Shown here: positions 1-5,379 of the stretch, one piece after another | How positions within the stretch are numbered: position 1 is the stretch's first letter | Layout of the letters: each line of letters begins with the position of its first letter | Assembly (NCBI GenBank): GCA_049416425.1 | Contig: JBMSHD010000128.1 | Location: 1-5,379, forward strand | Source of the DNA: JBMSHD01 sp049416425 | Lineage (GTDB): Bacteria > Pseudomonadota > Gammaproteobacteria > Francisellales > Francisellaceae | Direction of reading: 5' to 3' | Length of the DNA stretch: 5,379 nt | Notes under the pieces: generated by a model | The model's database searches: none | What the model was told of the DNA's origin: nothing | Seen by the model: the letters and a program-made list of their open reading frames with translations, nothing else | Made by a program: the position numbers and the translations under genes

Positions 1-79
1 CTGGCTTGCGCAGAGCTTAAGCCGTTCGAACCTAAAGGCGCAAAACTGTTTGCCCCTTTCGGGTGGCTCTCGTACAATT

Positions 80-832
80 ATGAATCTGATAAAAGTCCTT
101 TTTGTCATCGCCATAGTCTTATTTTCCTCATCATCTTATGCGGCCTCATTGATCGAGCTTCCTGGCGTGGATATTAATCTTAACAGTATTGCGGCGGGTC
201 ATGCTCAGGTCAACTCAGCCATGCAGATCTTGCTGCTTCTGACGGTCTTGTCTTTGGCGCCATCGATTCTGATTATGGTCACGGCCTTTACCCGCATCAT
301 CATTGTGCTGTCGATGTTGCGTCATGCCTTTGGTTTGCAGCAGACGCCACCGAATTCCGTCTTGATTTCACTGGCCTTGTTTTTGACTCTGTTTGTGATG
401 ATGCCAGTTATCGATAAAAGCTATAATGATGCCGTGAAACCCTATATGGATAATCAAATGTCGGCACAAGTGGCCTTAGATAAAGGTATCTCACCGCTTA
501 GAGACTTTATGATCAAACAGACGCATGAGAAGGATATCCGCCTGATTTTGACACTTTCACACAGTGAGATGCCTAAAAAGGCTGCCGATATTCCTATCTA
601 TAAGCTCGTGCCGGCATTTATGTTGAGTGAGTTGCAGACGGCGTTTCAGATTGGCTTTATGATCTTCTTGCCCTTTCTTTTAGTGGATCTTCTCGTTGGT
701 GTCATTTTGATGTCTTTAGGAATGGTAATGGTGCCGCCGACGACCATATCACTGCCGATTAAGATTCTGATGTTTGTGTTAATCAGCGGTTGGGATCTTG
801 TTATCAATGCACTGGTCGGCAGTTTTCATTAG
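80..832 (+). CDS. fliP: Flagellar type III export gate protein FliP
   Basis: FliP is an integral inner-membrane subunit of the flagellar type III export gate. With FliQ and FliR it forms the helical pore through which rod, hook and filament proteins leave the cell. The 250-residue product matches the usual FliP length (about 245). Residues 1-21 form a signal peptide with likely cleavage after Ala21. Hydrophobic segments lie near 46-69, 93-110, 188-212 and 222-246. Both FliP family signatures are present: PAFMLSELQTAFQIGF at 178-193, and P226-I-K through G237-W238 near the C-terminus. The Met-containing LGMVMVPP stretch (213-220) corresponds to the conserved methionine region of the pore. I chose ATG at 80 because it begins the signal peptide; the frame is open upstream to a TTG at 50 and to the window edge, but those residues look unlike FliP. 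The ribosome-binding site is weak (GGGTGG at 61-66, rather far away). fliQ does not follow; a convergent gene does. Family assignment is very secure. Confidence 0.96.
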   Translation: MNLIKVLFVIAIVLFSSSSYAASLIELPGVDINLNSIAAGHAQVNSAMQILLLLTVLSLAPSILIMVTAFTRIIIVLSMLRHAFGLQQTPPNSVLISLALFLTLFVMMPVIDKSYNDAVKPYMDNQMSAQVALDKGISPLRDFMIKQTHEKDIRLILTLSHSEMPKKAADIPIYKLVPAFMLSELQTAFQIGFMIFLPFLLVDLLVGVILMSLGMVMVPPTTISLPIKILMFVLISGWDLVINALVGSFH

Positions 833-841
833 CCATGTTAT

Positions 842-872
842 GAGATTGGCAGCCTGATAAAGCAGAAATCTC
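842..872. terminator. Weak inverted repeat between convergent fliP and rlmKL
   Basis: GAGATT at 842-847 pairs perfectly with AATCTC at 867-872, giving a 6-bp stem with a 19-base loop; the loop can form a further 3-bp CTG/CAG pairing (854-856 with 863-865). It lies in the 43-base gap between two convergent genes, where a bidirectional terminator would be expected. On the plus strand it is followed only by a broken T-rich stretch (CCTTTATCTT), and on the minus strand there is no T tract. The stem is AT-rich and the loop long, so this is a weak candidate and may be chance. Confidence 0.2.
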
Positions 873-875
873 CCT

Positions 876-3056
876 TTATCTTGTAATTCTCCAGCAGTGA
901 TGAATATTTGGCCGGCGCATGAAATCACGTGACAGACAGAGCCTATCGATGTTTTCACAATGGTATTTTTTCTCAAGCGCCTCATCGAGCTTAAATTTAC
1001 GATAGTTATTGGAGAAATACAGCACCCCTTCTCGATCAAGCAGTGACATCGCCAGGTTAATCAAAGCGACATGATCTCGCTGAATATCAAGAATATGAGA
1101 CATCTTTTTTGAGTTGGAAAACGTCGGCGGATCGAGGAAGATAACATCAAACTTGAGTCGCTGCGCCAAAGCCTGTTTCAGCCATTTAAAACAGTCTTCC
1201 TGAATAAATTCATAGGACAATTTTTTTAATTTATTCAACTGAAAATTGCGCTGCCCCCATTCCAGATAGGTTTTGGACATATCAACCGATGTTATGGATC
1301 TGGCACCCGCAAGCCCGGCATGAACACTGGCAGTACAGGTATAGGCAAACAAATTTAAAAATCGTTTTCCTTTTGTCTCTGTGGCGATGCGTTGACGTAG
1401 TTTACGATGATCTAAAAATAAACCGGTATCGAGATAATCATCAAGATTGACATGAAACAGTGCCCTGTCTTCACGCACGACGTAAAAGTTCTGATCGTCT
1501 TTCAAGCGTTCATACTGATCTTTTCCGCTTTGCCTTCTGCGTTGTTTAACATGCATGCGGGCATAATCGATATCAAGCACATCATGAAGCACATAAAGCA
1601 TCTGATAGAGCCTGTTTTCGGCAACTTTAGCATCAACGTTTTTCCCGGCTTCATATTCTTGAATATGCACATGCGTGTTATAGATATCAATAGCCGCGGC
1701 ATACTCAGGAAGATCGGCATCATAGATACGATAACAATCAAGGTTTTGCTGGTGCGCCCAGCTGGTCAGTGATTTGTAATTTTTGTTGATGCGATTGGCA
1801 AACGCTTTATAATCGTCGTTTAGGGTAATCGACTTTTGAGCCAACCGCTGATACTTCTGTGCGGTTGTTTCCTGTTTCTTAATCCATTCATCGGCAACAT
1901 GAAATTTATACAATCGCGTCTCGATGGCTCCGTTATAGAGGTTGTAGTGCTTATAGCTTCTAAGCCCCAATGCCTGAGCCGATTCTTTCGATGCTGTGAA
2001 AATGCCAATCTCAAATCCGGAAAATTCCTTGATCAATTGTTTACCAAAGGCACGAAATAATAATTCTAAGGCTTTATGCTCTTCATGATAAAGCCGCTCA
2101 CCATAAGGCGGGTTGGTGACGATCAGTCCCGATTTAACCTCCATCTCATTGGTGAGCATTGCTGCATCGGCTTCATAAACCTCGATATAATCACTAAGAC
2201 CTGCCGCCTCAATATTTTCTCTCGCATGCTTACAGGCAAATGGACTGATATCATAGCCAATAATCTTCGCTTTAGCATTTACAAGCCCCTGCTGTTTTCT
2301 GGTTTTGGCCTCATCAACAAGCCGTTGCCATAATTCAGGGGCATGCCCTCGCCATTTTTCAAAGCCAAAATTGTGATTAAGGCCGGGGGCGATATCACAA
2401 GCTATCATTGCCGCCTCGATCAGCAGTGTGCCTGAACCACACATCGGATCGATGAAAACAGCTTCTGATTCATTTTTCATATAATCTGGCCAACCGCTAC
2501 GATATAAAATGGCCGCCGCCAATGTCTCTTTTAACGGTGCCTTTCCTTGAGAGATTCGGTAACCACGACGATGAAGACTTGCTCCAGATAAAGACAGATA
2601 GATCGTGCTTTGCTGTTTGCCAAGATGAATATTGAGAACAATATCCGGATTATCCAAATCGATATCGGGGCGTTTATCATACTTATCGCGAAATTGATCG
2701 ACGATGGCATCTTTGGCTTTTTGTGCGGCAAATTGCGTGTTTTTAAAGGCGAGATGCGAACCGGTAACATCGATCTTAAAGCGGCTATTTTCATTAAAAT
2801 GCTGATTCCAATGAATGCGATAAACCGCATTATACAACGCTTCGGGTGAGCTTATAGCTTCACTGGATAGATGAAGCAGAACATGATTGGCAAGCCGTGA
2901 CCACAGGCAGGCTCTATAGGCGACTTCCAGATTGCCTTCAAAATGGACACCGGCTAATTTTTCAGAAACGTTTTCACCACCTGCGGCAAGTAATTCGTCT
3001 TTAAGCAGTAATTCCAGACCTTTAGCACAAGGCGCAAAAAATACAAATTTTTGCAT
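876..3056 (-). CDS. rlmKL: Bifunctional 23S rRNA methyltransferase RlmKL (m2G2445 / m7G2069)
   Basis: This is the fused 23S rRNA guanine methyltransferase; in E. coli the N-terminal half (RlmL) makes m2G2445 and the C-terminal half (RlmK) makes m7G2069, both AdoMet-dependent, during assembly of the large subunit. The product has 726 residues against about 702 in E. coli and is complete. In order: an N-terminal and THUMP RNA-binding region (about 1-155, with KAKDAIVDQFR at 113-123); the RlmL Rossmann domain (about 165-390) with the AdoMet motif DPMCGSGT at 203-210 and the catalytic NPPY at 315-318; and the RlmK part (about 400-726) with LFLDHR at 546-551, the AdoMet loop FLNLFAYT at 566-573 and DPPTFSNSK at 642-650. 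The start is ATG at 3056, preceded by a modest CGAGA ribosome-binding site (3062-3066). The upstream lipoprotein gene is 30 bases away on the same strand, so co-transcription is possible although the function is unrelated. The extra length is spread over short loop insertions, for example just before the DPMCGSGT motif. Confidence 0.97.
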   Translation of the reverse strand: MQKFVFFAPCAKGLELLLKDELLAAGGENVSEKLAGVHFEGNLEVAYRACLWSRLANHVLLHLSSEAISSPEALYNAVYRIHWNQHFNENSRFKIDVTGSHLAFKNTQFAAQKAKDAIVDQFRDKYDKRPDIDLDNPDIVLNIHLGKQQSTIYLSLSGASLHRRGYRISQGKAPLKETLAAAILYRSGWPDYMKNESEAVFIDPMCGSGTLLIEAAMIACDIAPGLNHNFGFEKWRGHAPELWQRLVDEAKTRKQQGLVNAKAKIIGYDISPFACKHARENIEAAGLSDYIEVYEADAAMLTNEMEVKSGLIVTNPPYGERLYHEEHKALELLFRAFGKQLIKEFSGFEIGIFTASKESAQALGLRSYKHYNLYNGAIETRLYKFHVADEWIKKQETTAQKYQRLAQKSITLNDDYKAFANRINKNYKSLTSWAHQQNLDCYRIYDADLPEYAAAIDIYNTHVHIQEYEAGKNVDAKVAENRLYQMLYVLHDVLDIDYARMHVKQRRRQSGKDQYERLKDDQNFYVVREDRALFHVNLDDYLDTGLFLDHRKLRQRIATETKGKRFLNLFAYTCTASVHAGLAGARSITSVDMSKTYLEWGQRNFQLNKLKKLSYEFIQEDCFKWLKQALAQRLKFDVIFLDPPTFSNSKKMSHILDIQRDHVALINLAMSLLDREGVLYFSNNYRKFKLDEALEKKYHCENIDRLCLSRDFMRRPNIHHCWRITR

Positions 3057-3061
3057 AATAT

Positions 3062-3066
3062 TCTCG
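3062..3066 (-). promoter_or_regulatory. Ribosome-binding site of rlmKL
   Basis: Read on the minus strand, CGAGA stands five bases before the ATG at 3056, in the 30-base gap after the lipoprotein gene. It is a partial match to the Shine-Dalgarno consensus and supports the MQKF start. No convincing -35/-10 promoter is visible in this gap, so transcription probably comes from the upstream genes or from a promoter inside the lipoprotein gene. Confidence 0.5.
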
Positions 3067-3086
3067 TTGATATTAAACTGCTGCTA

Positions 3087-3704
3087 CTATACCAGTTTGC
3101 CGTCTGGATTACTATGCTCTCGTTTTAAGGTGTTGATGATAATTTGATAATGATAATACTGATTTTCAAGTGTGACTTTTCCTTTCCAGGGATCTGTATT
3201 TTCGTAGCTTATTGTCATAAGCGTTTTGCCTTTTTGTTTTATCAACCGTTGATGAGGCAAAATTTCAATGCTTAAATCGGTATTGATCAACATCTGCCTC
3301 AATGTCTTTACCGGCGCATAGGTAAGGATAAAATCGGCCAGTGACTGTCTGACACCCATATTAGCATGTGGCATGGGTAGCGAACTGGAATAAATGGTTT
3401 TTCCATCATACTGAAGTGAAAACAGTGAGCCGCCCCACCCTGCCAAGGCCACCATCACCAGTTTTTGCCTTGAAGCTTCAATCTCAACTTGCGTGCTGTA
3501 ATAACTTGCCTTGCCTTTTAGGTTATATTTAGCCTCTAGAATCTGTGTGGCGGTGAGATTAAGATCAAGTGCCTGCGGTAGTGGCAGTTGAATGTCTTGA
3601 TTAAACAATTCAATGCTTGGCGTCTGAGTCGATGTGGTTTGAAATAAAGCACACCCTGAGAGAAATAAAGCCAATGTAAAGATAATGAGATAGCGAAGGA
3701 TCAT
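3087..3704 (-). CDS. DUF3261-type outer-membrane lipoprotein, LolB-like (putative)
   Basis: This is a 205-residue lipoprotein. Residues 1-17 form a short hydrophobic signal peptide ending in the lipobox L15-S-G-C18, so Cys18 would be lipidated. Residue +2 is Ala, not Asp, which in the Lol sorting rule favours outer-membrane delivery. The mature part is rich in alternating polar/hydrophobic strands, including a Gly-rich turn ALAGWGGSLFSLQYDG (86-101) and a C-terminal strand pair (about 160-193). This pattern recalls the lipoprotein receptor LolB and the DUF3261 family found in aryl-polyene-type lipid clusters. The gene overlaps the exporter stop by ATGA and has a good AAGGA ribosome-binding site inside the exporter's last codons. 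The lipoprotein nature is read directly from the sequence. The DUF3261 assignment rests on pattern and neighbourhood, and a role in receiving or inserting an exported lipid at the outer membrane is inference. The biochemical function of the family is not established to my knowledge. Confidence 0.8.
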   Translation of the reverse strand: MILRYLIIFTLALFLSGCALFQTTSTQTPSIELFNQDIQLPLPQALDLNLTATQILEAKYNLKGKASYYSTQVEIEASRQKLVMVALAGWGGSLFSLQYDGKTIYSSSLPMPHANMGVRQSLADFILTYAPVKTLRQMLINTDLSIEILPHQRLIKQKGKTLMTISYENTDPWKGKVTLENQYYHYQIIINTLKREHSNPDGKLV

Positions 3705-5377
3705 GGACTTTCCTTTTTTTGAATTCGAGCGGCAAAGGGAGAACAGATAAATGCCATGGTGATTCCGGCAAATAAGGTTACGCCAAAATAGTGAACAACG
3801 GGTGTATGACTGAAAGCCAATAACCCAAACGATAAAATCGTCGTCAATGCCGAGAGCAATACTGCCAACATCGTGCTTTGTGGCTGTCGGCTACTCTCGG
3901 CAAAAAAGACCACATAATCAACCGATATGCCCAATATTAAAATCAGAGCCAGAATACTAAAAAGCGTTAAGGGGATATTCAACAATCCTAAGACAGCAAT
4001 GCCAGACATCAGAGCCATCAACGGCGGCAGAGATAAAAGCATTGCTTTTTTGACACTTCGATAGCGAATGAGTAACAGCATAAATAGAGCTGCTAAGGCA
4101 AAGTATAAAAGCAAGCTGATCTTTTGTCTGAAGTGTTTAAATAAGCTTGAGACCTCTTCCGCCTTGTTGATATAAGTGGCATAAGGTTTATCTTTTATCA
4201 CAGCGTCAATGAGTGCCGCCGGAATTTCAGTCGATAACATCACCACGCTGACATAGTGACCATCATAGCTGCCCAGCCACAGGTTTTTAAAATTGTCTGA
4301 AACCGGTGATTTCAACCATTCATCCATCGTCAACGGCTTAAATTTCTGCTGCCTGTAATCGCTTATGATCTTGGCTATTTTCTCTTCTTCAACACCAATG
4401 GATGATAAATAGGTTTCAAGCCTTTGATTGATCGAGGCTAAAGACAGTTTAAAGTTTTGCCGCTGAAGCGCCTCATCGGGCAGATATTGACTGATCGCCG
4501 TGATGGCTTTGTTACCACTTCGTTGCTTTAGGGTATTTACAATCGTCTGTTCTCGCGCTAAAAGCATCGACTCTGTTTTCGCCTCAATAAACAAAAATCG
4601 AAAACCATAATGACTGCCAATAATGGTGCGGACTTTTTCATCCATCATTTTGAGCTGTGGTGGCATACTCTCAAGAATTCGGACATCATCATTTGCCTTG
4701 AGTCTGCTCATACCGATGATACCCGTTACAAAAATCAGCAGAAAAAACAAGGCGATGATTCCACCATGAGCCTTCTGCCAGAAGGTAAGAAAAGTCGATG
4801 ATAAAGGCAATATCAGCGGAAAATGTTCTCGCTTTACCGGCTTTAATATCATGGGAAACAAACAGATTACGGTCAAGTAAGCCATAATAAGTCCGGTTAT
4901 GGCAAAGACGGCTAACTGACGCAATCCTGGAAATGGTGTGATGGCAATCAGAGTATAAGCAATAACGATATTGATAAGTCCAAGCGTCAACGCTGAAAAA
5001 ATTCGCCTAAGCCCCACACTAGCTTGCCATTTCCTGCCACCAAGCAGGCGATCGGCGTAATAGAAAAAAGCATAATCGACACAAATACCAATGATGCAGA
5101 TGCCAAAACTCAAGGTGAATAGATAGACAGTATCAAACAGCCATGCCGTGACGACAAAGGCGGCGATAAAACCGGTCAATGCCGAGAAAAGTGTCAGCAA
5201 CATCGGCATTAATGAACGAAATGTCAAAAGCAGCAATGCAATAATTCCGATAAGCGAGCCAATGGCGATGGTCGAGATATCTTTTTTTGCACTGTCTGTT
5301 CCTGCTTTAGCGAAAAATATCATTCCGCCGCTGCGAGACATGGAGAGCGGAACGCGAGGTCGAGTAGACCCGGGTAG
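3701..5377 (-). CDS. MMPL/RND-family predicted exporter (COG4258-type), 5' truncated by window edge
   Basis: This is an inner-membrane, proton-driven lipid-type exporter of the RND superfamily. About 546 residues are visible from the Met at 5341; the frame stays open to the edge. Relatives are about 770-800 residues long, so TM1 and most of the first periplasmic loop are missing and the true start lies outside. Numbering from that Met, membrane segments fall near 23-41, 46-68, 74-97, 113-133 and 143-166 (TM2-6), 193-211 (TM7), and 408-425, 432-453, 458-480, 490-510 and 515-535 (TM8-12). The second periplasmic domain spans about 212-405 and opens with the typical NDDVRILES motif (217-225). Each half carries a VDY motif in its fourth helix (Asp89-Tyr90 and Asp475-Tyr476), matching the Asp-Tyr proton-relay pairs of mycobacterial MmpL3. 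The gene is coupled to the following lipoprotein gene. In aryl-polyene clusters such a pair is thought to move the lipid product outward; the substrate here is inferred. The outermost 50-60 bases differ sharply in composition and may not be native. Confidence 0.9.
   Translation of the reverse strand, partial: LPGSTRPRVPLSMSRSGGMIFFAKAGTDSAKKDISTIAIGSLIGIIALLLLTFRSLMPMLLTLFSALTGFIAAFVVTAWLFDTVYLFTLSFGICIIGICVDYAFFYYADRLLGGRKWQASVGLRRIFSALTLGLINIVIAYTLIAITPFPGLRQLAVFAITGLIMAYLTVICLFPMILKPVKREHFPLILPLSSTFLTFWQKAHGGIIALFFLLIFVTGIIGMSRLKANDDVRILESMPPQLKMMDEKVRTIIGSHYGFRFLFIEAKTESMLLAREQTIVNTLKQRSGNKAITAISQYLPDEALQRQNFKLSLASINQRLETYLSSIGVEEEKIAKIISDYRQQKFKPLTMDEWLKSPVSDNFKNLWLGSYDGHYVSVVMLSTEIPAALIDAVIKDKPYATYINKAEEVSSLFKHFRQKISLLLYFALAALFMLLLIRYRSVKKAMLLSLPPLMALMSGIAVLGLLNIPLTLFSILALILILGISVDYVVFFAESSRQPQSTMLAVLLSALTTILSFGLLAFSHTPVVHYFGVTLFAGITMAFICSPFAARIQKKESP
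3711..3715 (-). promoter_or_regulatory. Ribosome-binding site of the lipoprotein gene, inside the exporter gene
   Basis: On the minus strand AAGGA lies six bases before the ATG at 3704. It falls within the codons for the exporter's last residues (KKESP), and the exporter stop TGA shares bases with that ATG (ATGA at 3704-3701). This arrangement typically gives translational coupling, so the two proteins are probably made in linked amounts. Confidence 0.75.
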
Positions 5378-5379
5378 TC

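Noticed and set aside
73..78. TACAAT resembling a -10 promoter box
   Set aside because: It directly abuts the fliP ATG, leaving no room for a normal transcription start and leader, and no matching -35 is visible.
50..79. Upstream TTG start for fliP adding ten residues
   Set aside because: The added residues precede a textbook signal peptide that begins at the ATG at 80, and there is no good ribosome-binding site for the TTG. The extension does not resemble FliP N-termini.
571..573. Possible loss of the AdoMet-loop Gly in the RlmK half of rlmKL (E. coli YTG against YTC here, protein residues 572-574)
   Set aside because: Small non-Gly residues at this position are, as I recall, common in other RlmKL proteins, and the rest of the motif and the DPPTFSNSK site are intact; inactivation is not supported. 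The listed window coordinates are protein numbering, not bases.
779..1039. Minus-strand 86-codon frame across the fliP/rlmKL boundary
   Set aside because: It overlaps the ends of two well-supported genes, lies in another frame of rlmKL, and its translation has no recognisable domain.
1452..2849. Several plus- and minus-strand open frames of 60-106 codons inside rlmKL
   Set aside because: All lie wholly within the conserved rlmKL coding frame, show no family resemblance, and are explained as shadow frames of a long gene.
2932..3147. Plus-strand 71-codon frame spanning the rlmKL start and the lipoprotein end
   Set aside because: It is antisense to both genes and has no motif or convincing ribosome-binding site; it is probably chance.
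4610..4801. Plus-strand 63-codon frame antisense to the exporter's periplasmic domain
   Set aside because: The opposite strand encodes a conserved COG4258-like segment (NDDVRILES and following), which accounts for this frame.

Overview
The window reads as chromosomal DNA of a motile Gram-negative bacterium, most likely a gammaproteobacterium. The evidence is a flagellar export gene (fliP), a two-domain fused 23S rRNA methyltransferase of the RlmKL type (a fusion characteristic of gammaproteobacteria), and an outer-membrane-type lipoprotein paired with a proteobacterial MMPL/RND exporter. The interior is moderately AT-rich. I cannot assign a genus. No tRNA, rRNA, CRISPR array, insertion sequence or obvious long repeat is visible.

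Layout: bases 1-79 hold no recognisable gene. fliP (80-832, plus strand) is complete from its signal peptide to its stop. After a 43-base gap it meets three genes on the minus strand. In their own direction of transcription these are an MMPL-family exporter (3701 to beyond the right edge, 5' end missing), a DUF3261-type lipoprotein (3087-3704) and rlmKL (876-3056). The exporter and lipoprotein genes overlap by ATGA, and the lipoprotein and rlmKL genes are 30 bases apart, so the three could share one transcript. No gene-free stretch exceeds about 80 bases.

How the genes may work together: the exporter/lipoprotein pair resembles the transport end of aryl-polyene-type (fatty-acid-synthase-like) lipid pigment clusters. 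In such clusters an inner-membrane MMPL protein, a LolA-like carrier and a DUF3261 lipoprotein accompany ketosynthases and hotdog dehydratases. My inference is that this is one boundary of such a cluster, with the biosynthetic genes beyond the right edge. RlmKL is housekeeping ribosome modification, and FliP is a flagellar export-gate subunit. The most notable points are the absence of fliQ directly after fliP, the coupled exporter/lipoprotein module running into rlmKL, and a sharp change in base composition at both window ends that could mark contig-end artefacts.

I found no convincing previously undescribed system. The exporter/lipoprotein pair is the best candidate for follow-up.
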